In this document: piece after piece, positions 24,839 to 33,275 of the stretch
Layout of the letters: each line of letters opens with the position of its first letter
Position numbering within the stretch: position 1 is the stretch's first letter
Assembly: GCA_900104495.1 (NCBI GenBank)
Contig: FMXS01000007.1
Span: 1 to 64,000, forward strand
Reading direction: 5' to 3'
DNA from: Ruminococcaceae bacterium FB2012
Lineage (GTDB): Bacteria > Bacillota > Clostridia > Oscillospirales > Ruminococcaceae
DNA length: 64,000 bases
Made by a program: the position numbers and the translations under genes
The notes under the pieces: generated by a model
Databases searched by the model: none
Told to the model about the DNA's origin: nothing
Seen by the model: only the letters and a program-made list of their open reading frames with translations

Positions 24839-26461
24839 TTATTCCGCCTTCTGCAAAAACAGCACCGAGAATACGCTCTTTTTCTGAATATCCGTGAGCG
24901 GAGCAAGCTGTCCGTTTCTGAGCATTATCTCGATCACGCGGGGGAGCATGGTCATCGCGCCGAGGACATTGGTGTTCCACGCCTTGACCAGCCCGTGCAT
25001 ATGCTTGGGATGACGTTTGATATTGTAGGCCGCAAACTTCGCGTCCACCTCGCCGCAGAGCTTCTTTATCTCTTCGGGGACGGTGATCTTATCGTGGGGG
25101 TAGGTGTAAAGTATATTTTCAAACTTGTCGGCAGCCGTCCTTACGACGATAGGCTGCGCTCTGTCCTCGAAAATATATCCCTTGTCCGAAAGGCGCTTGT
25201 ATTCCTCGGGGGCAAGGCTGCCCTTTCCTCGGTTGATGAATTTAGTCAGACTGCTCCAGTCGCTTGAGAGATTGTCACGCCAGCGTCCCTGCCTGCCGGC
25301 GTAAGCGCAGTCAACGGACAGCTCCATATAGTTTTCAGAAGGCTCTCCCTCGGTGCTGTCCCTTGTCATATCGCCGCAGGCCCAGTATTTGTTTTCCTTC
25401 GGCTTGAAGCCGCTGTCCGAAACGACCGCGTAAGCCACGAAACAGCCGCCGTCGGGACGTTCCACGGCGAATTTGCTGTCATCGACGCTTTTGATTCGCA
25501 GCTTTCTGATGCCCAGCATAACAAGGCTGTACTTCATGAAGTTGATATCGTCACCGTCGCAGGTCATGCCCCAGCGGTCGGGGGAGGCTTCAAAGTCCGC
25601 AAATATCTTCGGGAAATACTTCTCCGCAAGCACAGCCGCCGCGTCGCACAGTATTTTCTCGCCTTCCTCATTGCCCTCGTAGCGCAGATCCTCCATAAGC
25701 ATATTTGTGCGGTATTTCGGGTCTTTTGAATTATCCAGCTTGTCGATGAAGCCGAAATCAACGAGAGCCGCTAACTGATCCGCTGCATACACCTGCGGAA
25801 CGCCGACCTCGCGGGCGATCTCCTCAAAAGTCTTGGGCTCGTGGTAGCAAGCCCATGCTATGTTCATCTTCAGCACGGAATCAAATATATCCGCCGTGTC
25901 TCCCCTGCTGCCCGTGTAACCGCTGTGTCCCATTTCCTCGAAATGAATGGGGTTCAGTTCCAAATTCTTATCAATATTCATATCAATACCCTCTTTCAGT
26001 TTAGTCCTCGCATCGGACAAGTGCCATTTTACCGTTCCCTCGGATATTCCGAGCCGCTTTGCTATCTCGGCGACAGAGCGCTTATCGTAATAGAACATAT
26101 AGATCACCGTTCTCTGCCGCTCGGAGAGGAAACCGATCTCGCGGCGCAGGAGCTGCCTTATATGCTCCTCTTCCTCGCTGTTGTCCTCGGGGGCGGCGAT
26201 CTCCATATTGCTTATGTCCTCAAAGCGTCTGCCCGTTTCAAGAGTGTGGACGTACTTCGCCCATACATTCTTTGAGATACGGTAAACATAGCCGTCGGTA
26301 TTTACGATATCTTCATGCCTCAGAAACGCACGGTACACCTCGAACATGATGTCGGAAGCAAGCTCCCGAGCCCGGTCGATGTTCCGCGTTTTTTCAAGCG
26401 CAAAGCCGAATATCCTGTCGCGGTATTCAAATATCAGCTTGTCTGCCAGCGTCTTTTCCAT
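24839..26461 (-). CDS. ECF-type sigma factor with long C-terminal extension
   Basis: 540 residues. Region 2 (~10-75: FGFALEKTRNIDRARELASDIMFEVYRAFL) and region 4 (~105-160: ERQRTVIYMFYYDKRSVAEIAKRLGISEGTVKWHL) are clear. The ~370-residue C-terminus includes a winged-helix-like part (EEIAREVGVPQVYAADQLAALV) and then no known domain; normal ECF factors end near 180 residues. GGAGGG before the internal ATG decides the start. The extension may sense a signal or hold an anti-sigma function. A minus promoter TTGCCA-17-TATAAT lies near 26550-26580. Confidence 0.8.
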   Translation of the reverse strand: MEKTLADKLIFEYRDRIFGFALEKTRNIDRARELASDIMFEVYRAFLRHEDIVNTDGYVYRISKNVWAKYVHTLETGRRFEDISNMEIAAPEDNSEEEEHIRQLLRREIGFLSERQRTVIYMFYYDKRSVAEIAKRLGISEGTVKWHLSDARTKLKEGIDMNIDKNLELNPIHFEEMGHSGYTGSRGDTADIFDSVLKMNIAWACYHEPKTFEEIAREVGVPQVYAADQLAALVDFGFIDKLDNSKDPKYRTNMLMEDLRYEGNEEGEKILCDAAAVLAEKYFPKIFADFEASPDRWGMTCDGDDINFMKYSLVMLGIRKLRIKSVDDSKFAVERPDGGCFVAYAVVSDSGFKPKENKYWACGDMTRDSTEGEPSENYMELSVDCAYAGRQGRWRDNLSSDWSSLTKFINRGKGSLAPEEYKRLSDKGYIFEDRAQPIVVRTAADKFENILYTYPHDKITVPEEIKKLCGEVDAKFAAYNIKRHPKHMHGLVKAWNTNVLGAMTMLPRVIEIMLRNGQLAPLTDIQKKSVFSVLFLQKAE

Positions 26462-26703
26462 TTTGAAACCCTCCGGAAGTGTTTTCATCTATATAGTGCG
26501 CGGGAAAGCTGAAAGGTTGGGTGGATGAGGAATATTTTTCAAAACAATTATATCATATGTTTTCGGGGATGGCAATATGAAAACCGGCATACCCCTGCCG
26601 CATCGGCCCCCATATGCCGCTCCTTATCACGGGAATGATACGGGCGGAGAATCCTTCGGAAAAACCTTGTTTCGCAAACTCAGGATTTTTCAGCATCATC
26701 CAC

Positions 26704-26732
26704 TTGCAATATGCTCTATTATATGGTATAGT
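26704..26732 (+). promoter_or_regulatory. Promoter of LTA-synthase-like gene
   Basis: TTGCAA (26704-26709), 17 bases, TATAGT (26727-26732). Confidence 0.6.
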
Positions 26733-26786
26733 ATATTATGATCGGTTTTTGATGTCCCTATCATTACAGTAAGGAATGTTTTGAAA

Positions 26787-28817
26787 ATGAATGTGATAAA
26801 AAAAGAATTCGGAAGGCTCAGAGAGGCCTCACTTCGGCACTTTGTTATCGCCTTTCTGGCCGCAGGGCTGATGACCGCCTTCGCGGTGACAAGGCTTCCT
26901 TTGAAGGCTATGGACCTTTCAGCGCTCTGCCTTATAATTACGGTCTTGGAACCGCTGGCGGTGCTGTTTGTGTTCTACTCTATGGTCCCGGCGCCGAAGG
27001 CATCGGTGTTCCGGTCGGTGAGATGCCTTTATTACTTCGGAGTGCCCTTCGGGCTGTCCATGCTGTCCTATGCGGTCTTTGACCCCAAAAATGCGGAGAT
27101 GTACTCCGAGAGCTATGTCAGCCGCTTCCTTCCCAAATGGGCCGGGCTCTGGTGGGGCGGCGTGATACTGGCCTACATTCTGATGCGCACCGCCGAACAC
27201 GCTCTGAAAACAGGCTCCGCAAAAGGCAGCTTCGCGGCAAAGGCGGCATACGACCTCGCAGTTATGTATACCCCGCAGAAGACCGTGAGCAGCGAGATAC
27301 GTCCCGGAAAGAAGAAATGGGCCTCCTTCGGAGTGTGCCTGTTCATGGTGGCCTTCGCCGTCTTTCTGCTGACGGTTACGCTGTTTCTCCACGTCGTCTA
27401 CTCCAACATGGAATTTGAAGCCATACTCTTTACCGTCACCTTTGCGGCGGGGGCTCTTGCCCTTGAGGACGTGATACAGGCAATAACCCTTGTGATCTTC
27501 TTCCTGCTGATAACCGGGTACATCGGACTGCGGCTGTTCAAATGCTTCCGAAACAGCAGCATCACGGTGTCCGACAGCGGAGAGTCCGGCGAATACACCC
27601 TTGTGATGACCGGCAGAAAGCGCGCGCTGCACATCGTCCTTTCGGCGGTGATGATGATAAGCTTTGCGGCTGCGTTCTCACGGCAGACCAACTTCCTGCA
27701 CTACGTCAGCATGAAGCTGGACCGCTCGGACATCTACGAAAAGCACTATACCGCCCCCTCCGAAACCGAGATAACCTTCCCGGAGAAAAAGCGGAACCTT
27801 ATCTACATCTACCTTGAATCCATTGAGAACACCTACGCTTCAAAAAGCGCCGGAGGCGACCTTGACAGGAACTACATCCCCGGGCTGACGGCTCTCGCAA
27901 ACGAAAGCGGCAGCGTGAACTTCTCGAACACGGAGCTTCTCGGGGGAGCGTCGGTGTTCGTTCCGGCAATAACCTACACTCAGGGCTCCACCGTGGCTCA
28001 GACCTCCGGCATCGCCACGCTCACGCAGTTCTCCCAGTTCTGGAAAGAGCCTGTATATCCCGAAATGACAAGGCTGGAGGACATTCTCCACGAAAACGGC
28101 TACAACCAGCTCTACATCGAAGGCTCAAAGGGCGAATTCTCCATGTACGACAAATACGTCGGCAGACGCGAAAGCAGCCGCCTCTTCGACAGAAAGACCG
28201 CCTCGGATCTGGGCTACACCGACGAAAGCGCCGACTACATCTGGAAATGGGGCATCGAGGACAGAAAGCTGTTTGAGATCACCAAGGAGCTTATCACCGA
28301 CATCTCCAAGCAGGACAAGCCCTTCTTCGTCACCATGTATACCATGGACACCCACACCTTCGAGAGCGGCCACCGCTGCCCGATCTGCGACGAAAGCATC
28401 AGCCACGATTACCTCGCCTCCGTGGACTGCTGTTCAAGGCAGACCTCCGAATTCGTGGAGTGGGTCAGACAGCAGCCCTTCTTTGAAAACACCACCGTGA
28501 TACTCGTGGGGGACCACCTTGGCAACGAGCATACCACCGAAGTGGACATCGGCAGCGATTATGTGCGGACCACCTACAACTGCTTCATCAACCCCGCGAA
28601 GGAGCCGGCAAAAACAAAGGACCGCCTGTTCTCCTCGCTGGATATGTTCCCCACCACTCTCTCCGCCATAGGCGCGGAGATCAAGGGCGACCGTCTCGGC
28701 CTCGGCACCGACCTTTTCTCCCGCACCCCGACTCTCTGCGAAGAACTGGGTGAGGAGGAATACAAGGCCCAGCTGGAAATGTCCAGCGATTACTACACAA
28801 AAGAGTTTTTCCGATAA
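26787..28817 (+). CDS. LTA-synthase-family sulfatase (phosphoglycerol transferase)
   Basis: 676 residues. About five to six membrane helices (residues 18-310) precede an extracellular alkaline-phosphatase/sulfatase domain. NLIYIYLESIEN opens that domain, the catalytic Thr is likely in SNTELLGG, and the metal ligands fall in TMYTMDTH and VGDHLGNEH. Such enzymes transfer glycerol phosphate from phosphatidylglycerol to lipoteichoic acid or glycans. A TTG six bases upstream is an alternative start; AAGGA fits either. It is monocistronic with its own promoter. Confidence 0.85.
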   Translation: MNVIKKEFGRLREASLRHFVIAFLAAGLMTAFAVTRLPLKAMDLSALCLIITVLEPLAVLFVFYSMVPAPKASVFRSVRCLYYFGVPFGLSMLSYAVFDPKNAEMYSESYVSRFLPKWAGLWWGGVILAYILMRTAEHALKTGSAKGSFAAKAAYDLAVMYTPQKTVSSEIRPGKKKWASFGVCLFMVAFAVFLLTVTLFLHVVYSNMEFEAILFTVTFAAGALALEDVIQAITLVIFFLLITGYIGLRLFKCFRNSSITVSDSGESGEYTLVMTGRKRALHIVLSAVMMISFAAAFSRQTNFLHYVSMKLDRSDIYEKHYTAPSETEITFPEKKRNLIYIYLESIENTYASKSAGGDLDRNYIPGLTALANESGSVNFSNTELLGGASVFVPAITYTQGSTVAQTSGIATLTQFSQFWKEPVYPEMTRLEDILHENGYNQLYIEGSKGEFSMYDKYVGRRESSRLFDRKTASDLGYTDESADYIWKWGIEDRKLFEITKELITDISKQDKPFFVTMYTMDTHTFESGHRCPICDESISHDYLASVDCCSRQTSEFVEWVRQQPFFENTTVILVGDHLGNEHTTEVDIGSDYVRTTYNCFINPAKEPAKTKDRLFSSLDMFPTTLSAIGAEIKGDRLGLGTDLFSRTPTLCEELGEEEYKAQLEMSSDYYTKEFFR

Positions 28818-28831
28818 AAGGCAAAAACGGT

Positions 28832-28860
28832 TGACAAGATCAATATTTTGTGTTATACTA
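28832..28860 (+). promoter_or_regulatory. Strong promoter of the small RNA
   Basis: TTGACA (28832-28837), 17 bases, TATACT (28855-28860), just after the LTA-synthase-like gene and not followed by a ribosome site or good frame. Confidence 0.75.
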
Positions 28861-28866
28861 ACTTTC

Positions 28867-29028
28867 AGAACACATTTTGTCGTTCTTGTACCTTACCATT
28901 GAGGGATTGATACGGCTCGGTCGTGACAGTTTTGTCCGGATTATTCTCTTGTACCTTACCATTACGGGCTGAAAACAAAAAAACACCCCTCCGCCGGAGC
29001 GCCTGGCTCCTGCGGAGGGGTGGTTTTT
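28867..29028 (+). ncRNA. Small RNA with a duplicated 16-nt motif
   Basis: The predicted transcript of ~160 nt starts about seven bases past the -10 box and ends at a strong terminator (28984-29022, CACCCCTCCGC/GCGGAGGGGTG, then five T). CTTGTACCTTACCATT occurs twice, at 28885 and 28948, exactly 63 bases apart. No ATG frame with a ribosome site is present. One TTG-begun frame crosses both copies but lacks a ribosome site. I cannot match it to a known RNA family. Confidence 0.55.
28984..29022. terminator. Bidirectional terminator
   Basis: 11-bp stem plus an inner GGAGC/GCTCC stem. T tracts follow on both strands, so it ends the small RNA and also the minus-strand glycolipid operon. Confidence 0.8.
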
Positions 29029-29066
29029 CTTATGTGTGTCAGCGGGGGGTCATTTGCTGCCCGATG

Positions 29067-30872
29067 TTATTCTATCCCCGGAACGAAGCCCTTCAGCTGT
29101 TCCGTGTTTTCCGGGGCCGTGGTGTAGGACAGCGGGATGTGATACACGGTCTCGTATATCTCTTTCCAGAGCTCGTAATTCTTCTTCATCATGTATTCCG
29201 CCTGCTGGCGGCGGGTGAGGCCTTCCTTCTGGAAGATCGGCGGCGAGATGTGGATAGTGTACTCCTGGACATAGAAGCCGTCGTCGCCGATAACGTCCGA
29301 ATCCTTCATGGTGATGAAGCAGGGCAGCACCGGAGCGCCGCTCCTTGCCGCGCAGAGGTAAGCTCCCCTCTTTAACGGCTTGGGCTTGCGGTAGTTCCAC
29401 CACATACTCTGCTCGGGATAGAAAAGCACATAGTCGCCGTTTTCGATAAGCTCGTCTATGGCGGAGAAGAATTTCTTCATTGTGTCAAGGTTGGAGGACA
29501 GCGGGAGAGTGTTGCAGTGGCGCATCAGGAAGCCGTAAAAGCCCGGGAACGAGGTATAGTTCCCTTCCCTGATGACTCTCCAGAAGCTGCGCTGAGGCTG
29601 TTGTGCGGCCTCGTAGGCCTCCTGTATGGCAAAGCTGTCGAAGGCGTTGAAATGGTTGCAGGTAATTATAGCTCCGCTGTCGATAGCCGCGAAATTCTCA
29701 AGGCCCTTGATCTCCTTGATTATCAGCTTCTTGTCGGCTTTGAGGCCGTCAACGAACTTGTGAGCCACCTTGAAGGCCAGCTTTGTTTTGAGCTGCTCGG
29801 CCTTGGTCTTGCGGACGTATTCTATCTCGTCGGGCATAAGCACACGCCCGGGAGGGTCGTTCTCCACGTCCTCGTCGAAGCGGCCTTCCTTCTCGAACTG
29901 CTCTATCTTGTAGAGTATCTCCACCCGGTCCTTGGCGCGTTTGTCGCGGTTGAGGCGGTTCAGGAAATTATCCTCACGCTCGGTCTCGGCGATTGCCAGT
30001 TCCACCAGCTTCTTGGCGGACTCTGCATCTCTCGCCTTCTCACTGTCGCCGTAGGCGGCAAGGACGGCTTTAAGTTCCCCGCAGACCTCCGTTTCCTCGG
30101 CGTACTCCCAGAAGAACTCGCCGAAGGGGCAGTTGTCGTAATGCCAGGGCTTGTTTATCATAATGTAGTGGATCATCTCCGCCTGCTCTATGGGATAGGA
30201 AAGCTCGCCGTAGGCTTCGGTGTTCCAGCGCTGGTCCAGCCAGTAAACGTGGTCCTTGCAGATGAGATTGAGATAATCCTCGTCCTGGGTGACCACAAAG
30301 TTGTAGTAATGCAGATAGTCGATGAACTTATCCAGCACGAAATGCAGTCTGAACTGTTCGCAGTTTATCAGTATGAAGCCCGCATTGAAAAAGTTGTAGC
30401 GGGACACTCCGACTACCTTCTCGGCGTAGTTGCCGAACTCCTCGGTCTGCACCATGACCTGCTCGCGGCAGGCTCCAAGATAGGCGTCCTTTATATCCTT
30501 GAAATAGATCCTGCTGACGTCCCCGCGGACCACCGTATCGCTGTCGATATAGAGAGCCTTGGTGTAGTCGGGGAACATCTCCGCGATGAATATCCTGTAA
30601 TATGTGGTGATAGAGTAATAGTCACGCACCGGCAGCTTGTCGGAAATGGATTCAAGATAGGGCGTAACGTCAACGAAACGGATCTCAAAGCAGTCGTCCG
30701 CCAGCTTGCTCACCACGGATCTCATCCGCTCGGATATTTCGGTATAAAGGATATGCACCACATACCTGTATTCCCTTGACGCATTTTTTATCAGAGAATG
30801 CAGGGATACCACCGTGTACTTCACGAAGGCATCGTCGCAGGCATAGAATATCGGTATGATCTCGTTATTCAT
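29067..30872 (-). CDS. GT8 glycosyltransferase-acyltransferase fusion
   Basis: 601 residues. Residues 1-265 are a GT8 domain (IPIFYACDDAFVKYTVVSL, metal motif YIDSDTVV, NAGFILINC, QRWN) that moves a sugar from a nucleotide sugar. Residues ~390-590 are a PlsC-type acyltransferase: ITCNHFNAFDS carries the H-x4-D motif and LFYPEQSMW the PEG-like motif. A charged helical linker joins them. No membrane helix is clear. Overlap by ATGA with the upstream GT8 gene indicates coupled translation. It probably glycosylates and acylates the same envelope lipid; the substrate is unknown. Confidence 0.85.
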   Translation of the reverse strand: MNNEIIPIFYACDDAFVKYTVVSLHSLIKNASREYRYVVHILYTEISERMRSVVSKLADDCFEIRFVDVTPYLESISDKLPVRDYYSITTYYRIFIAEMFPDYTKALYIDSDTVVRGDVSRIYFKDIKDAYLGACREQVMVQTEEFGNYAEKVVGVSRYNFFNAGFILINCEQFRLHFVLDKFIDYLHYYNFVVTQDEDYLNLICKDHVYWLDQRWNTEAYGELSYPIEQAEMIHYIMINKPWHYDNCPFGEFFWEYAEETEVCGELKAVLAAYGDSEKARDAESAKKLVELAIAETEREDNFLNRLNRDKRAKDRVEILYKIEQFEKEGRFDEDVENDPPGRVLMPDEIEYVRKTKAEQLKTKLAFKVAHKFVDGLKADKKLIIKEIKGLENFAAIDSGAIITCNHFNAFDSFAIQEAYEAAQQPQRSFWRVIREGNYTSFPGFYGFLMRHCNTLPLSSNLDTMKKFFSAIDELIENGDYVLFYPEQSMWWNYRKPKPLKRGAYLCAARSGAPVLPCFITMKDSDVIGDDGFYVQEYTIHISPPIFQKEGLTRRQQAEYMMKKNYELWKEIYETVYHIPLSYTTAPENTEQLKGFVPGIE

Positions 30873-31702
30873 ATTTGCTCCTTTACGGGTGGATTTATTA
30901 TTCTGAGATATTCCTCAAAAATATCGTCGAACTGTCTGTATTTAAAAACAGAATGCACCTTGTCGATATGCCACTGCTTGATGTTGTCGGTGTGGGGATA
31001 GGGCAGCCAGAAAAGCCGCTTTGAAAAGTGGCGCACCACGGTGTGCTTGTGCAGGAATTTCTGATCGTTGAATCTCTGCGGGAGCATCTTCTTCCGGGTG
31101 GTGGAGCGTATCAGTGCGCTCTGGTCGGCAAAGACCAGCTTTTTGCGCTTTATCCACAGGCGGGCCTTTCTGAACAGCCCCGTCTGCCTTGCAAGACGCA
31201 TATTGAACAGCAGCACGCCCGCATTGATGTAGTTGGGCCCGATCAGATACTTGCCGTAATGGTCTCTTGCGGCGGCGTACTCGTAACCGTCAACATCGGT
31301 GTCCCACAGCAGCCTTACATCCCGGTTGAACATGATGTCCGCATCGAGATAAAGCAGCTTGTCGGGGATGCCCTTTACCACATCCGCGAAGAGCCTGATA
31401 AGAGTATAGGGCGAACAGTAGGCCCCCTCGTTGGGACAGCCGGAAAAGGCTTTCATATAGTATTTTGTCACGTCGTAGACCTTGACGGCGTTCTCCCTGT
31501 TGTACCGCTTCACGGTGTCCTCAAGGAGCCTGATATGCTCCCGGGGGATGCAGGTGTATCTTTCGTCAAGGTGGGAAACGTCCATTGTGAAGATATGGAA
31601 CCGGAAGGGCTCGCGGGTATCGGTCCGTTTAAGGATCGACAGCGCACAGGTGAGCATTCCGTCAAACACTCCGTCGTTTCCGCAGAAAAGAATATCTATC
31701 AT
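30869..31702 (-). CDS. GT8 family glycosyltransferase
   Basis: 277 residues from MIDILFCGND. GT8 signatures: YLDADIMFNRDV (DxD metal site, ~107-118), NYINAGVLLFNM, and a late basic region. The start two bases after the acyltransferase stop was chosen over an upstream frame extension that overlaps that gene. It is a cytoplasmic sugar transferase, second gene of a three-gene operon whose other members carry acyltransferase domains. Confidence 0.85.
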   Translation of the reverse strand: MIDILFCGNDGVFDGMLTCALSILKRTDTREPFRFHIFTMDVSHLDERYTCIPREHIRLLEDTVKRYNRENAVKVYDVTKYYMKAFSGCPNEGAYCSPYTLIRLFADVVKGIPDKLLYLDADIMFNRDVRLLWDTDVDGYEYAAARDHYGKYLIGPNYINAGVLLFNMRLARQTGLFRKARLWIKRKKLVFADQSALIRSTTRKKMLPQRFNDQKFLHKHTVVRHFSKRLFWLPYPHTDNIKQWHIDKVHSVFKYRQFDDIFEEYLRIINPPVKEQI

Positions 31703-31704
31703 AT

Positions 31705-32481
31705 TTATTTCTCTCGTTTGATATATTTTATCTGAACATAGTCGGACTTCTCCGCCCGCCTGCACATGGTCTTATAGACCTTTTCCCGGAGCTCTTTTCT
31801 CCGCGCCCTGACGGACTTGGTCATATCGGGATAGAAGGGCCCGTCGATGTAGGTGATTATCTTCGCCCCTCCCGTGAGCTTACGACGGTGATAGGTGTTG
31901 GTGAAGCAGTACACCGGCACTCCCAGCTTGGCGGGATAGGCAAAGCTGGTATCGGGGAAATCCCTTATCTTCGTGTAGTAGGGCCAGATATGGGCCTCGG
32001 GATAGATGACCACGGTATGCCCCTGAGATATCCGCGTCTCGACAGCCTCGATAAAATTCCTGTAAGCGCCGATGCCGTCCGGCAGAGGCAAAGCTCCCAG
32101 CGAGGGAGTTATCTTCCCCAGCACGGGCATGGAAACATTGTTTGCGTGAGCGATGACATAATCCGTCTGAGGGAAGTTTATGACATTCGGGATAAATGTA
32201 TCGGCAATATCCTGGGTGTGGTTGCCGTACATGAAATACCCGTCGTGCAGATGCTTTTTCAGCTTGTGCCTGCCCCGGGCGGTATGTCCGAAGAAGAGCT
32301 TCACATAGGCGAAGGCAATGGGGGTAGCCACGATCCTGTACCAGAAAAAGTGGGTGAACTTTTTAAAGCGGGAGTTGTGGATATAGACATAATCGGCGTC
32401 TATTTCCCGGGGCGTTATCTGCGCCACGGAGAACTCGTCGTTATGTTCATCGGAGTAATAGATCACCTTTCGCCTGTCCAT
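31705..32481 (-). CDS. PlsC-type acyltransferase
   Basis: 258 residues from MDRRKVIYYS. GNHTQDIAD carries the H-x4-D catalytic motif and VVIYPEAHIWP the glycerol-phosphate/PEG motif. A hydrophobic segment near residues 47-65 (RIVATPIAFAYVKLFF) may associate with membrane. First gene of the operon. It probably acylates a lipid intermediate such as a lysophospholipid or glycolipid. Confidence 0.8.
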   Translation of the reverse strand: MDRRKVIYYSDEHNDEFSVAQITPREIDADYVYIHNSRFKKFTHFFWYRIVATPIAFAYVKLFFGHTARGRHKLKKHLHDGYFMYGNHTQDIADTFIPNVINFPQTDYVIAHANNVSMPVLGKITPSLGALPLPDGIGAYRNFIEAVETRISQGHTVVIYPEAHIWPYYTKIRDFPDTSFAYPAKLGVPVYCFTNTYHRRKLTGGAKIITYIDGPFYPDMTKSVRARRKELREKVYKTMCRRAEKSDYVQIKYIKREK

Positions 32482-32598
32482 AAAATCACCACCGTATCTG
32501 CATTGACATTTAATTATACCATATATCCGGCAAAATGTCAATCCTTTGGTAAGCAGAGGCGGCAAAAAAGCGTTCCCGGGACTTTTGATCTCTTATGA

Positions 32599-32627
32599 TT
32601 GACCGAGAGCCTCTTTTGTGGTATAAT
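32599..32627 (+). promoter_or_regulatory. Promoter of 172-aa gene
   Basis: TTGACC (32599-32604), 17 bases, TATAAT (32622-32627). Confidence 0.7.
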
Positions 32628-32699
32628 AGATGCGAAAGGATCCCGGCCCTCGGGAACGCTGATAGTATCAGATCACAAAACGGATCGGAGCATACGAAT

Positions 32700-33218
32700 A
32701 TGACGCTTGAAGAATATCTTGACATGACCTCGGAAAAATGGTCCCTTACGGGGAAGAAGCAGTATACCGTTCGGGCGGGAATGGTCTCGGCGGAGCTGTC
32801 CTTTCACAACGAACTGGAGAACGCCGACTACACCGTCCGCGATGACGGCGAGACCGTAGTGCTCAAAGGCACCGCCGGCGAAATGTGGACCTCTCCCCTT
32901 TCAAAGGTCGTCAGGACCTACACGAAGCCCGACGGCAGCAGGCTCAGCGAGGCCGATTTTGCCGTAAAGGACAGCTTCATCGACATCGTGACCGTTTCGG
33001 CTCCCGATTCCAACTTTGCAATGTTCGTCCCGAAGGAGATCACCGTTACGGTAAAGACCGCCTGTGGAGACATCCTGCACGCCAACCTGCCGGGCGTGCC
33101 TCACGGCAAGGGAGACCGCCTGGTCTGCAATGCCGGCAAAGACGGCAGGCCCGATCTCTCCGACATTTGGGTCGTCAACGGGAAGATCTTCTCCGACACC
33201 TATTTCGACGAGGAATAA
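32700..33218 (+). CDS. Conserved-looking protein of unknown function
   Basis: 172 residues from MTLEEYLDM, preceded by GGAG nine bases upstream; an earlier in-frame start overlaps the promoter. The protein looks beta-rich and soluble, has no signal peptide, and ends GKIFSDTYFDEE. No known domain recognised. It stands alone between its promoter and a terminator (33233-33252, ACCGC/GCGGT then T-rich). Confidence 0.65.
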   Translation: MTLEEYLDMTSEKWSLTGKKQYTVRAGMVSAELSFHNELENADYTVRDDGETVVLKGTAGEMWTSPLSKVVRTYTKPDGSRLSEADFAVKDSFIDIVTVSAPDSNFAMFVPKEITVTVKTACGDILHANLPGVPHGKGDRLVCNAGKDGRPDLSDIWVVNGKIFSDTYFDEE

Positions 33219-33232
33219 CATCGAACAGTATG

Positions 33233-33252
33233 ACCGCTCCTTCGGGGGCGGT
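33233..33252. terminator. Terminator
   Basis: Arms ACCGCTCC/GGGGCGGT around TTCG, followed by TTTTCTTTTT on the plus strand. Confidence 0.75.
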
Positions 33253-33275
33253 TTTCTTTTTGTCCGAATGGAGCT

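Noticed and set aside
28885..28963. Repeat pair at 63-nt spacing resembling a one-spacer CRISPR
   Set aside because: Only two copies, just 16 identical bases, no cas genes, and a dedicated promoter and terminator; better as a small RNA.
29517..30779. 420-codon plus-strand open frame
   Set aside because: Antisense to the GT8-acyltransferase gene.
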